DNA of 64,000 nt from Sporolactobacillus sp. Y61 (GTDB taxonomy: Bacteria; Bacillota; Bacilli; Bacillales; Sporolactobacillaceae), in NCBI RefSeq assembly GCF_040529185.1, contig NZ_CP159510.1:372001-436000 (forward strand). The letters are read 5' to 3'. The translations under genes and the position numbers were made by a program. The notes beneath the pieces were generated by a model that did not search any database, was not told the origin of the DNA, and was given only the letters and a program-made list of their open reading frames with translations. Shown here in pieces: positions 53,768 through 62,812 of this stretch (position 1 is the first letter of the stretch; every line of letters starts with the position of its first letter).

Positions 53768-55183
53768 TCATCGCGACTCTGCCCGATCGACCATTCTGTG
53801 CTCAATCGCTTTTCTCTCTGAATGCCACCATAAAGGTCTGTCGGCGGATTGAACGTTCTGTGCTTCCTGTTTCGTTTCAACCGCAGGCGCCGATCCTCGA
53901 AGCGGCTTACCGGCCGTTTCTTTCACAAAAAAGGTGACAAACACGATCCCGATCAGACAGGAGAGAATCATGTAATAAGCAGGGACCAGCTTATTACCAG
54001 TGACTTGAATGAGCTGAGCCACAACCAGCGGGGTGGTCCCGCCAAACAGCGATGTGGACACGTTATAGGTGATCGACAACGCACCGTACCTCACCGACGT
54101 AAAATACAGGGAAGGTAAAAGCGACGGCATCGTCCCCTGAAAAGACGCCAGAAAAGCGGCGAGGATCAGTAAGCCCAAGAAAACAGCAGCCGACTGACCG
54201 CTTCCGATCAACCAGAAGGCAGGCAGTGTCAGGACGATGAGGCCGATCAATCCGCCCTGAACGACCCGCCTTGCGCCTATCCGATCACTGATATGCCCCA
54301 TGAACAAAACAATTGGAATCATGACAATCATGACAATAAGCAGCCAGAGCAGACCCGATGTCTGATTATAGCCAAGCATCGCGCTCAAATGGGCGGGCAT
54401 ATACGTTAACACTGTATAATTGACGACGTTGTAGAAGAAAACAAGAAATAGTCCGATAAGCAGGGCCCGCCAGTGATACGTCAGAATATATCGGAGCGAA
54501 GCCGGCCGGCGTTCCTTTGCCTCACGTGCCCGTTTCACTGCTTTAAACGCCGGCGTCTCCTCCATGTGCTCGCGAAGATAAAGTCCGATAATCCCGATCG
54601 GTGTCGCGATCAGGAAAGGGATGCGCCAGCCCCAGGCCAGCATCGCCTCCTCACCAAGCAGAAAGGAGAGCAGTGTGACAATGCCGGAACCGAAGATATA
54701 CCCGACCAGAGTGCCTGCTTCCAGCCCACTGGAAAAAACGCCTCTTTTTCTGTCAGGCGTGGATTCGGCGATGAATGTCATCGCACCGGAATATTCACCG
54801 CCTGTAGAAAATCCCTGAACGAGACGGGCAATGAGCAGCAGAATCGGCGCGGCGATCCCAATTGATGCATAACCCGGGATCAAGCCGATGCTGAGCGTCG
54901 CCATTGCCATCATGATTAACGTAATCGCCAGAATCCTCTTTCGGCCCAGTCGGTCGCCGAGCATTCCGAAAAACAGTCCGCCGATCGGACGAACAAGAAA
55001 AGCGATGCCAAAGGTCGCGAACGAAAAAACGAGCTGAGCCGGGCCGCTCACCTGAGGGAAAAAGACTTGACCAATCGTTACGGCCAAATAGGAATAAATG
55101 CCAAAATCAAACCATTCCATCGCATTTCCGACCGAAGTGGCAACGACCGCTTTTCTGGCCGTGCCCGCATTCACAATCGTCAC
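53768..55183 (-). CDS. MFS transporter, metabolite:H+ symporter (ProP/MHS type)
   Basis: The GTG at 55183 is chosen because GGGAG lies six bases upstream; the open frame to 55405 adds a non-conserved N-terminus. The 471-residue protein begins RKAVVATSVGNAMEWFDFGI, a hallmark of the MHS family, and has the loop FFGMLGDRLGRKRILA near residue 83 and GEYSGAMTFIAESTPDRKRG near 135. MHS symporters carry osmolytes or organic acids such as proline, citrate or shikimate. The last 40 residues are not conserved, and a small sequence error there is possible. Confidence 0.82.
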   Translation of the reverse strand: MTIVNAGTARKAVVATSVGNAMEWFDFGIYSYLAVTIGQVFFPQVSGPAQLVFSFATFGIAFLVRPIGGLFFGMLGDRLGRKRILAITLIMMAMATLSIGLIPGYASIGIAAPILLLIARLVQGFSTGGEYSGAMTFIAESTPDRKRGVFSSGLEAGTLVGYIFGSGIVTLLSFLLGEEAMLAWGWRIPFLIATPIGIIGLYLREHMEETPAFKAVKRAREAKERRPASLRYILTYHWRALLIGLFLVFFYNVVNYTVLTYMPAHLSAMLGYNQTSGLLWLLIVMIVMIPIVLFMGHISDRIGARRVVQGGLIGLIVLTLPAFWLIGSGQSAAVFLGLLILAAFLASFQGTMPSLLPSLYFTSVRYGALSITYNVSTSLFGGTTPLVVAQLIQVTGNKLVPAYYMILSCLIGIVFVTFFVKETAGKPLRGSAPAVETKQEAQNVQSADRPLWWHSERKAIEHRMVDRAESR

Positions 55184-55725
55184 TTTTTTCTCCCGAGATT
55201 TTCTCTCAGATCTGTTTTTGTTAAACTGCATTTCAGATGACTGTTGTACTTTCTTATCTGTCAAACAAATTATTCCGTCGCTGAAAGCGGTAACGAAATC
55301 CCCTGGGCAACCGATGAGAGCTGCAGCCGTTTCATGTGATTTCCGCTCCTGTATCGTCGCTCCCGCTGCCTTATTCAGCGACAGACTTCCTCCTCTTCTT
55401 CGCACTAAGACAGTGCCCGTCTTTTATGAAAGATCAATTATGACCAGCCTTTTTATTTGATCAAAGTCCGGTCGATAAACCAGAATCTATCCGGATGTTT
55501 ACGTTCTGATTGTTCCCTGTTTTCAGACATGCATTCCATGCCGGCCGGTGAAGTTCCGCATTCCCATCATACAATAAATTAAATTTAATAGAAAGTTTAT
55601 ATACTTTATATATAATATATTTTGTACCAATCGGCCGATTGCTCAGCCTTTCTGAAAAAGGAAAAAGATGACGGTGGCCACGTCAGCGGATAATTTGCCC
55701 ATGCAAGCGAAAAGCTGGTCGTTAA
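55184..55725. other. Intergenic region between MHS transporter and small membrane ORF
   Basis: This 540-base stretch holds the upstream region of the MHS gene. The left half is open on the minus strand but not conserved-looking. The right half, from about 55565, is AT-rich. No RNA family is recognised. Confidence 0.4.
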
Positions 55726-55908
55726 GTGATGAAAGCACCAAGTAATGGGCAGGTAGCCCTGGTGGTTTGTATTTTGGTATTCGGGGTTTTGCGGACACTT
55801 AATGTTTATGACATCGATAGAGCATTCTTTATTTTTACAGGTGCGTTTGTACTATTTGAATATTTTTTAGGAATGATCATCTTTAATTACATGAGCAAAA
55901 AGCTATAA
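55726..55908 (+). CDS. Small two-helix membrane protein (60 residues)
   Basis: Residues 10-23 and 33-53 are hydrophobic (QVALVVCILVFGV and AFFIFTGAFVLFEYFLGMII), and the end is lysine-rich, as in small membrane proteins with a basic cytoplasmic tail. The ribosome binding site is weak. A weak hairpin with T tail (AGTTGA...TCAACTTTTT) lies about 60 bases past the stop. No family is recognised, and it could be a chance frame. Confidence 0.45.
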   Translation: MMKAPSNGQVALVVCILVFGVLRTLNVYDIDRAFFIFTGAFVLFEYFLGMIIFNYMSKKL

Positions 55909-55966
55909 AGATGGAATAAGAAGATCGGATCTACCTGCGTAGCATCCGTCCTCAGATTGAATCATG

Positions 55967-55995
55967 AGTTGACTGCGTGAGTAATCAACTTTTTC
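55967..55995 (+). terminator. Weak terminator-like hairpin after the small membrane ORF
   Basis: AGTTGA and TCAACT form a 6-bp stem followed by TTTTC. Confidence 0.4.
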
Positions 55996-56065
55996 TATCA
56001 CTTGAATAAATCAAGCGTTTAACTGGCAATATTTCATCTTTCTTCCAGGATCTAAAAGGCTTTGT

Positions 56066-56268
56066 AAATTAGCCGGAGATATTCCGCTTAATTAGTAAAT
56101 GAGGATAAAAGGAAGCTTCAATAAACAGAGATATTCCGCCTATTGACTCAAAAAATATGAAAATGGGGGGGAGTTTCATGGCATAATCGGAAAACTTCCG
56201 CTTATGATACTCTGAAACCCGTTCTGTTCTGCATTTAAGCCGAAAATTTCCGCTTATTAAGGAAAACG
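56066..56268 (-). repeat. Interspersed repeat family 1, copy C (inverted relative to copy B)
   Basis: On the minus strand this reads AATAAGCGGAAATTTTCGGC, then GTTTCAGAGTATCATAAGCG, CATTTTCATATTTTTTGAGT and CAATAGGCGGAATATCTC. Each aligns in order with copy B at 31.4 kb, core and spacer alike, over about 200 bases. Non-coding. Confidence 0.75.
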
Positions 56269-56444
56269 ATTATCGTCTGGCAGCTGAATGGGCGAGACGG
56301 CTGTTACGCGAGCGGGGAGAGTGCAGCTGCAGCCGACCGACGCGAGTCGTGAGCTGGCGTGGATAGGGTACCGTTGCGACTGTGTACGCTTTCCCCCTGA
56401 TGCTGTCCTTTGCTGTATTCCAGCACCTGAAATGCGGTGGCCAA

Positions 56445-57044
56445 TCAGTTAACCAGATCTTTCTGAAAGCCTTCGGGATGCCAGGCTTCCCACTCTTCAC
56501 GCAGCACGCCGTATCCGATTGAATCGTAGTATTTTCCGTTAACGATGCGTGCCTTGCGAAAGCAGGCTTCTTTGGTGTAACCGAGCTTCTCTGCCAACTT
56601 CATCATACCGAAATTTCCGGACCAGGTGCGCAGATCGACACGGACGATCTCCGGCATCGCTTGAAATAGGTAATCGGTCCATAAACCAAAGGCTTCATAT
56701 CCGCGACCGGAACCCCATTGTTTCGGGTCGTAAATAGCGATCCCGGCACACAGCCAATTGGTTTCCCTGCTCTCCCAGTACCAGCCGACATTGCCGATCA
56801 ACTTGTCCGTCTTCTTATCAGAAATAGCCAGCCCTTTCCCTGGCGCATCCAGCGTGCCCTTTTCCAGCTTCTGATAATAGGTTTCGACCTGCTGAACGAT
56901 TTCTTCTTTTGATTTTCGCGGATAATACGGTCCATCGAATTTCTGCCAGTACCGGCCCGGTGACATCCAGTAGATCCAGTCGTCCCTATCTGCCGGTGTC
57001 CAGTTACGGATCACGATTTGTTTGCCTTCATAACGAATCATCAT
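56445..57044 (-). CDS. GNAT-family N-acetyltransferase
   Basis: This 199-residue protein begins IVIRNWTPADRDDWIYWM and has the GNAT acetyl-CoA loop region AIYDPKQWGSGRGYEAFGLW near residue 120, followed by RVDLRTWSGNFGMMKLAEKL and the typical GYTKEACFRKA. ATG 57044 has AAGG six bases upstream. Substrate unknown. The region to either side looks decayed, but this gene is intact. Confidence 0.85.
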   Translation of the reverse strand: MMIRYEGKQIVIRNWTPADRDDWIYWMSPGRYWQKFDGPYYPRKSKEEIVQQVETYYQKLEKGTLDAPGKGLAISDKKTDKLIGNVGWYWESRETNWLCAGIAIYDPKQWGSGRGYEAFGLWTDYLFQAMPEIVRVDLRTWSGNFGMMKLAEKLGYTKEACFRKARIVNGKYYDSIGYGVLREEWEAWHPEGFQKDLVN

Positions 57045-57130
57045 TATCATCCTTGTGGCTTAAAATTTAATTTTAAGTTTTTGTTCTTTGTCAGGATATA
57101 TTCTTAACTTTAAACCCTTTAATACCATTG

Positions 57131-57159
57131 TTGTTTCACCTCTTTTCTTTAACTATAAT
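57131..57159 (+). promoter_or_regulatory. Promoter of the small ribbon-helix-helix gene
   Basis: TTGTTT (57131-57136) and TATAAT (57154-57159) are 17 bases apart. Downstream, the 9-mer TGTTATTAT occurs twice (near 57169 and 57198), which may be an operator for an autoregulating RHH protein. Confidence 0.5.
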
Positions 57160-57227
57160 ATATCATGATGTTATTATCTTGTAAATATTATGAATAAATG
57201 TTATTATAGTCATGAGGTGACAATGAT

Positions 57228-57383
57228 ATGAGTACGATAGCGAGTAACAAAACAAGAACACTATTGACCATTGAGAAAGACTTAAAGAAAGAGTTGGAAC
57301 AAATAGCCAAAGAACAAAACAGATCATTTAACAATTTAGTGATTACAGTATTGAAAAGATACGCCGAGAACACTCATGACTGA
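57228..57383 (+). CDS. Small ribbon-helix-helix (Arc/CopG-like) protein, 51 residues
   Basis: The start ATG has GAGGTGA seven bases upstream. The product reads TRTLLTIEKDLKKELEQIAK (strand then helix) and then EQNRSFNNLVITVLKRYAEN, the fold of Arc/CopG-type DNA-binding proteins. No toxin gene follows, so it is an orphan. The gene is clearly more AT-rich than its surroundings, suggesting recent arrival. Its stop codon lies in the loop of a long hairpin that abuts a truncated HAD gene. Confidence 0.8.
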   Translation: MSTIASNKTRTLLTIEKDLKKELEQIAKEQNRSFNNLVITVLKRYAENTHD

Positions 57384-57402
57384 AGTCACGAGTGTTCTCG
57401 GC
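57363..57402. terminator. Long hairpin at the 3' end of the RHH gene
   Basis: GCCGAGAACACTCATGAC and GTCACGAGTGTTCTCGGC form an 18-bp stem with one A-C mismatch and the 4-base loop TGAA. The TGA is the stop codon of the RHH gene. No T run follows. It may be a terminator or the end of an inserted element. Confidence 0.6.
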
Positions 57403-57541
57403 TAATAATAAATAGATGCTTTCCTGTTTGTGCGCAGCGCAACAATGCGTTTTGTGTTCGTTCCGATATCTCTTTTCGAGAGTTAAGCAGTGTCCCGTCC
57501 AGGTCAAAAACAAACGCACAAATCCGTTGATCAGGATTCAT
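57386..57541 (-). pseudogene. HAD-superfamily (Cof type) hydrolase, N-terminal fragment
   Basis: From ATG 57541 the frame reads ICAFVFDLDGTLLNSRKEIS, the HAD motif I with catalytic Asp residues, then SERTQNALLRCAQTGKHLF. It stops after 51 residues where the hairpin of the RHH gene begins. Full Cof-type hydrolases have about 250-280 residues, and the rest is not found nearby. It looks truncated by insertion or deletion. Confidence 0.7.
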
Positions 57542-57767
57542 GACGATACCGCCTTTTTTCATTTTATTATAGCATTGATACATCTGAAAAAAGGGAAAAC
57601 CTGACTTAAAAATGAGACAGGACCGATTCAGCAGAAATAAATTATTTGAACAGCACCACATCGTGTTGAAGATTGTTCGGCCAAATGATAGGAACCTGAA
57701 ACAACACGGTATCAATAGAAAGAAACAAGCACTCCTTCCTGCGGAGGACCTGACTGGTTCTGATTCA

Positions 57768-58058
57768 TCATTTTTTAATAATCAGGAAATAGATATCGCA
57801 TACTTTTCCCGTATCAGACATGCAGCGATCATCGTAAAGTTCAAAATCTACACAATCCAGTGCATACTCATATCCCGATTGCGGAAACCATTCACTGAAA
57901 ATATAGTTTCAGGTCCCCTGAATTGCGGATGCAAAGCTTTCAGCATAACATGGCGGAGTCGAGAATACGGCATAGGAAGCGAGTGGTATTTCGCACATAT
58001 GATAGCCATCCGGTACCGTCAGCCAATCCGCGCACTCGTTTTTGGCAGAATACGGCAT
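57768..58058 (-). pseudogene. AraC effector-binding (GyrI-like) domain remnant with in-frame stop
   Basis: The frame reads WLTVPDGYHMCEIPLASYAV, then CYAESFASAIQGT, a TGA, and NYIFSEWFPQSGYEYALDC with FELYDDR. It ends CDIYFLIIKK. This is the pattern of GyrI-like effector-binding domains. The TGA stands where Trp is expected (TGG to TGA), and the N-terminal half is missing. It therefore looks like a real pseudogene and not a homopolymer error. Confidence 0.6.
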
Positions 58059-58073
58059 GAAACGGATCTATAA

Positions 58074-59066
58074 TTAACCGCGCATAGTGACTTTCGGCGT
58101 TTTCCTTGTATGAAGATGACAGGCTGCAAAATGACCGTTTTCCACCTCAACAAACTCCGGACGTTTTTCCGCACACACATCCATGACATACGGACAACGG
58201 GTTCGGAAAATACAGCCGGTCGGCGGATTAATCGGGCTTGGAATTTCTCCCTTTAAAAGAATTCGCTCTCTTTTTTCTTCAATATCAGGATCAGGGATCG
58301 GAATGGCAGAAAGCAGCGCTTTCGTATATGGATGCAGCGGTTTTTCGTACAGTTCATGGCTTGTCGTCAATTCAACAAGATGCCCGAGATACATGACACC
58401 GATTCGGTTACTGATATACTTCACCATTGAGAGGTCATGGGCAATGAACATCATCGTTAATCCTTTTTCCTTCTGAAGTCTTTTCAAAAGGTAGACCACC
58501 TGTGCCTGAACAGACACATCCAGGGCTGAAATCGGTTCATCAGCAATGATCAATTCCGGATCAAGTGCCAGTGCACGGGCAATACCGATACGCTGCCGCT
58601 GTCCCCCGCTGAATTCATGCGGATACCGATTCAGAAAGCTCCCATTTAAACCAACTTCTTCAAGCAGTCCTTCGACTTTCGCTCTGCGTTCTTTCTGATT
58701 TTTATACGTTTTATGAATATCCATTGGTTCAGCAACCAGCTCCAGCACCGTTGATCGCGGGTTCAAAGAGGCATAGGGATCCTGAAAAATCATTTGCATA
58801 CTGCGGTGCAGACGAAACCGTTCTGAAGGATTCATTTGATCGACATTCCGGCCACGAAACGTAATGCGGCCCGCTGTTTTTTCGTAGAGCCCCATAATGG
58901 TGCGGCCGAGTGTTGACTTACCACAGCCGGATTCGCCGACAATGCCGAGCGTCTCACCGGCATCTATTGAGAGATCGATACCGTCAACAGCTTTCAGCGT
59001 CTGGTTTCGACCCATGTCAAAATACTTTTTCAAATGCTCTGTTTTTAGAAGGGGGGTCCTTCCCAT
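58074..59066 (-). CDS. oppF: Oligopeptide ABC transporter ATP-binding protein
   Basis: This 330-residue ATPase has Walker [10 protein letters not shown] near residue 41, signature [10 protein letters not shown] near 153 and Walker [13 protein letters not shown] near 173. The C-terminal oligo_HPY stretch [15 protein letters not shown] is near 285, with Cys residues. It works with OppD. It is the last gene of opp and lies after a terminator that follows oppA. Confidence 0.92.
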   Translation of the reverse strand: MGRTPLLKTEHLKKYFDMGRNQTLKAVDGIDLSIDAGETLGIVGESGCGKSTLGRTIMGLYEKTAGRITFRGRNVDQMNPSERFRLHRSMQMIFQDPYASLNPRSTVLELVAEPMDIHKTYKNQKERRAKVEGLLEEVGLNGSFLNRYPHEFSGGQRQRIGIARALALDPELIIADEPISALDVSVQAQVVYLLKRLQKEKGLTMMFIAHDLSMVKYISNRIGVMYLGHLVELTTSHELYEKPLHPYTKALLSAIPIPDPDIEEKRERILLKGEIPSPINPPTGCIFRTRCPYVMDVCAEKRPEFVEVENGHFAACHLHTRKTPKVTMRG

Positions 59067-59125
59067 CAGCTATCATTCCTTCCCGCAGTCCCTGATGACA
59101 CCACTTATCCTGTACGTTTAATCTA

Positions 59126-59163
59126 TGAAAAGCCGTTTTCCATGAGCGGGAAACGGCTTTTTG
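59126..59163 (-). terminator. Terminator-like hairpin between oppA and oppF
   Basis: AAAGCCGTTTTCC and GGGAAACGGCTTT form a stem of about 12 bp with a short loop and A/T ends. It lies directly after the oppA gene. Confidence 0.8.
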
Positions 59164-59194
59164 GTTGATTGACTTTCCTTGCGTTAACGCATCG

Positions 59195-60814
59195 TCAGTT
59201 TGATTTGGTTGCCCATTTCAATTCCATGTAGCCTACCGGATGACGAACAATTCCTTTCACCTTGCTATTCTGCAGTTCACCCTGGTTGTAGAAATAAACC
59301 GGGAAGAGCGGCATCTCGTTCATTAACAGTTTTTCAGCCTGATACATCAGGGCATATCGCTTCGCATCGTCTTTCTCAGTCTTCGCCTGTTTAATCAGCT
59401 GATCGTATTCCTTGTTGCTCCACTGCATGCTGTTCATCGGCATGCCGGTGATGAAGTTTTCCAGGAAGTTGATCGGATCGCCGTAATCCGCCAGGAAAGA
59501 GCCGCGGGAGAACTGGAATTTGCCCTTCTTCTGATCCACCCCATAAACATTCCATTCCATGTTGGCCAGTTTCACCGATACGCCGAGATTTTTCTTATAC
59601 ATTTCCTGAACCGCTTCGGCAACTGCCTTATTGATATCGGTTGTGTTGTACGTCAGCGTGACCGGCGGCAGCGTCTTGTAGCCTTCTTCTTTCATCCCTT
59701 CTGCCAGCAGTTTTTTCGCTTCTGAAGGGTCATATTTATAGAGATTGCCATTAGACTTGCGGAAATCCTCTCCGCCCGGGTCCTTAAATCCGGGAGAAAC
59801 AAAACCGTATGCCGGATCATTCTTTTGCTTCACGACATAATCGACAATTTGCTTATTGTCAACGGCAAGCGCAAACGCTTTTCTGATTTTGGCATTATCA
59901 AAGGGCTTCATCTTCACATTCATGCTGAAGAAATAAGTTCCGGCCTGTGGTTCTACTTTGACTTTTCCTTCTTTAAACAACTGATCGGCCAGATCCGGCG
60001 GTACGCTTGCCGAATCGAGTTCTCCGGTTTGGTACATCTGATACTCAGTGTTGGTATCGTTAACCATTGCCCAGTCGACTTCGTCCAGTTTGACACTTTT
60101 CTTGTCCCAGTATGTCGTGCTCTTTTTAAAGACCATGTTTGAATCATGTTTCCAGGAAGCGAGCTTAAATGGGCCATTTCCTGTAAATGTCTTTGCTTCC
60201 GCGTACCATTTGGGATTTTTTTCAGCAACGTTTTGATTCACCGGGAAGAACGCCGGGTTCGAAATCATATTCAGAAAATAAGACTGCGGTGCGGTCAGCG
60301 TAACCTTTAACGTCTTGTCATCAACGGCTGTTACTTGTACATCATCAGCGGAGCCTTTTTTCAAATTATAGGCTTCGCCGCCTTCAATGAGGTAGCCGAG
60401 AAAGGCGGCCGGTGAGCCGGTTTCCGGATTTAAGAGTCGTTTCCATGCGTATTCAAAATCTCCGGCCGTCAGGTCATCACCGTTATCCCACTTTGCGTCT
60501 TTGCGAATATGGAAGGTATAGGTTTTGCCATCCGGAGAAACATCCCACTTTTCAGCAGATGCCGGATGCGGTTCGTGATCCTTACCGAGACGTGTCAGCC
60601 CTTCCATCAGGTTGTTCAGCGCATTCCACGATTGTGCATCGAAGCCGATTGGTGGATTAAACGATGTCGGCTCTGCGCCATTGTTCAATTTCAAAACCTG
60701 CTTGCCATCTGATTTTTCATTTGACGCATTGGGTTTGGCTGTACACGCGCCGAGCACAAACACGAGTAATAAAGCCAGCGCCAGCATCAGGCTGTTCTTA
60801 AACCCCTTTTTCAA
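59195..60814 (-). CDS. oppA: Oligopeptide-binding lipoprotein
   Basis: The 539-residue precursor starts at TTG with GGGAGG seven bases upstream. It has a lipoprotein signal peptide with lipobox LGAC near residue 24. The family 5 solute-binding domain has LNNGAEPTSFNPPIGFDAQS near 43 and YTFHIRKDAKWDNGDDLTAG near 100. It presents peptides to OppBC. Its place between oppD and oppF is unusual. Confidence 0.93.
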   Translation of the reverse strand: MKKGFKNSLMLALALLLVFVLGACTAKPNASNEKSDGKQVLKLNNGAEPTSFNPPIGFDAQSWNALNNLMEGLTRLGKDHEPHPASAEKWDVSPDGKTYTFHIRKDAKWDNGDDLTAGDFEYAWKRLLNPETGSPAAFLGYLIEGGEAYNLKKGSADDVQVTAVDDKTLKVTLTAPQSYFLNMISNPAFFPVNQNVAEKNPKWYAEAKTFTGNGPFKLASWKHDSNMVFKKSTTYWDKKSVKLDEVDWAMVNDTNTEYQMYQTGELDSASVPPDLADQLFKEGKVKVEPQAGTYFFSMNVKMKPFDNAKIRKAFALAVDNKQIVDYVVKQKNDPAYGFVSPGFKDPGGEDFRKSNGNLYKYDPSEAKKLLAEGMKEEGYKTLPPVTLTYNTTDINKAVAEAVQEMYKKNLGVSVKLANMEWNVYGVDQKKGKFQFSRGSFLADYGDPINFLENFITGMPMNSMQWSNKEYDQLIKQAKTEKDDAKRYALMYQAEKLLMNEMPLFPVYFYNQGELQNSKVKGIVRHPVGYMELKWATKSN

Positions 60815-60832
60815 ATCAATCCCTCCCGCATT

Positions 60833-61849
60833 TTAACCGGTTTCAACCTTTTGCCGAATGGCACCGGCTCTTTTATCTAAAAGCCAGCAATCCGCAGTAT
60901 GATGATCATTTACTGCAGTCACAGGCGGTTGAACATGACGGCAAACTTCCATGGCATAAGGACATCTGTCGCAAAATGAACACCCTTGCGGCGGCGCAAA
61001 TAAATCCGGCGGCGCCCCTTCAATCGGCTTTAATGTGTCCGAAGGCAGGTCGAGACGGACAATCGTATTGAGTAATGCCTGCGTGTAGGGATGCCGGGCG
61101 TGATAGAAAATATCGCGTTTGTTGCCCATCTCGACAATTTTTCCTGCATACATCACCGCCACGCGATCTGCGGTTTTGGCAACGACCCCTAAATCATGCG
61201 TGATCATGATCATGGAGACGTTTGTCTCTTCCTGAATTTGATCGAACAACTCCAGGATTTGCGCTTGAATCGTGACATCAAGTGCTGTGGTCGGTTCATC
61301 GGCAATAATGAGACTCGGCTTACAGATCAGGGCCATGGCAATGACAATGCGCTGCCTCATCCCGCCGCTGAATTGATGCGGGTATTGTTTCATGCGCTGC
61401 TCTGCATTTGCTATGCCGACCCGTTCAAGCATCTCAGTGGCTTTTTGCCAGGCGGCCTGATGTGCTATTTTCTTTTGGTAGATGATCCCTTCAGTCAGCT
61501 GAGAACCAATCGTTAAGGTTGGATTCAGCGCGGTCATCGGGTCTTGAAAGATCATCGAAATATCCGCGCCCTGAATACGGCGCATCTTCTTTGCTGATAA
61601 CGTCGTCAGCTCCGTACCTCTGAATCGAATCGATCCGGTAATCATCTCCCCATGCGATTTTGGGATCAGACCCATTATCGCAAGTGACGTAACGCTCTTA
61701 CCGCATCCTGATTCGCCAACGATCGCCAGCGTCTCTCCCCGGGCTATATCAAAATGAACACCGCGAACCGCATGGACTTTTCCGCCATGAATTTGAAAAG
61801 AAACATGCAGGTCCCTCACTTCCAGCAGCTTATCCGATGATTTTTTCAA
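60833..61849 (-). CDS. oppD: Oligopeptide ABC transporter ATP-binding protein
   Basis: This 338-residue ATPase has Walker [13 protein letters not shown] near residue 40, signature FSGGMRQRI near 152 and Walker B LIIADEPTTALD near 172, and GCSFCDRCPYAMEVC near 287 in the oligo_HPY region. It starts at TTG with AAGGAG about ten bases upstream. It is 6 bases from oppC. Confidence 0.92.
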   Translation of the reverse strand: MKKSSDKLLEVRDLHVSFQIHGGKVHAVRGVHFDIARGETLAIVGESGCGKSVTSLAIMGLIPKSHGEMITGSIRFRGTELTTLSAKKMRRIQGADISMIFQDPMTALNPTLTIGSQLTEGIIYQKKIAHQAAWQKATEMLERVGIANAEQRMKQYPHQFSGGMRQRIVIAMALICKPSLIIADEPTTALDVTIQAQILELFDQIQEETNVSMIMITHDLGVVAKTADRVAVMYAGKIVEMGNKRDIFYHARHPYTQALLNTIVRLDLPSDTLKPIEGAPPDLFAPPQGCSFCDRCPYAMEVCRHVQPPVTAVNDHHTADCWLLDKRAGAIRQKVETG

Positions 61850-61855
61850 AGGGGG

Positions 61856-62812
61856 TCATCTCCTTAACTTCGGATCGAGTGCGTCCTGCAGGCCGTCACC
61901 AAGAATATTAAATGCAAACATCGTTAATGAAATAAAGAGGGCCGGGAAAAACAGGCGCCACCAATAACCGGCAAGCAGTGCCGACAATCCGTCATTTGCC
62001 ATGACGCCCCAGCTTGCAAAGGGCGCCTGGACGCCTAATCCGAGAAAACTTAAAAAGGCTTCGGAAAAAATGGCCGATGGAACGGTTAACGTCATTTGAA
62101 CAATAATCGGACCCATGGTATTGGGAATCAGATTTTTTTGAACAATGCGCCAGGGCCTGCTTCCAAATGATCTGGATGCCGTGACAAATTCATAATTTTT
62201 TAATTGAAGCACCTGGCCTCTGACAATGCGTGCCATGCCCGTCCAGCCTGTAACCGTCAGTGCGACGATAATCGTTAATAAGCTTGGGCCCATGACAACC
62301 ATCAGTAATATGACGACCAGAAGATAAGGCAGCCCGTAAAGGATCTCAATGATTCGCATCATAACAAGATCTGTTTTCCCGCCGATATAGCCGGAGATTC
62401 CGCCATAGGCCACACCGATCAGGAGATCAACCAGAGCGGCAACAATGCCGACGAACAGTGAAATTCGCGCCCCGTACCAGGTCCGGGTAAATACATCGCG
62501 TCCAAGTTCATCGGTACCGAACCAGTGATCGGCCGAGGGGGACAGATTCTGCAAAGTCAGATGCTGTGCCGTCACAGAGTATGGGGAGACAACTGGTCCA
62601 AAAAGGGCAGCAATCATGAGAAAAATCAGGAAACCCAGGCCCAGCATCGCTAATTTATTTTTTGTAAGCTGAATCCAGGCATCACGCCAATAGGAAGTAC
62701 CTGGCCGCACAAGCGACTGCTGTACCGTTTTTTTGCGATCAAGACGGCGAAACCATGCTTCCGGAACATTTTGCGCCGTGATCTTTTCCTGCAGATCATT
62801 TGCACGAATCAT
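61856..62812 (-). CDS. oppC: Oligopeptide ABC transporter permease
   Basis: This 318-residue permease has a long N-terminal cytoplasmic region and six membrane segments. GTDELGRDVFTRTWYGARIS near residue 96 and the EAA loop ASRSFGSRPWRIVQKNLIPN near 220 are typical OppC/DppC features. It overlaps oppB by four bases. Confidence 0.92.
   Translation of the reverse strand: MIRANDLQEKITAQNVPEAWFRRLDRKKTVQQSLVRPGTSYWRDAWIQLTKNKLAMLGLGFLIFLMIAALFGPVVSPYSVTAQHLTLQNLSPSADHWFGTDELGRDVFTRTWYGARISLFVGIVAALVDLLIGVAYGGISGYIGGKTDLVMMRIIEILYGLPYLLVVILLMVVMGPSLLTIIVALTVTGWTGMARIVRGQVLQLKNYEFVTASRSFGSRPWRIVQKNLIPNTMGPIIVQMTLTVPSAIFSEAFLSFLGLGVQAPFASWGVMANDGLSALLAGYWWRLFFPALFISLTMFAFNILGDGLQDALDPKLRR

Noticed and set aside
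56270..56444. GC-rich minus-strand frame and a short plus-strand frame before the GNAT gene
   Set aside because: Both are short, Arg-rich and lack starts with ribosome sites. They may be remnants but cannot be identified.
57612..58073. Plus-strand 153-residue frame
   Set aside because: It is antisense to the GyrI-like remnant, whose conserved residues are clear on the minus strand.
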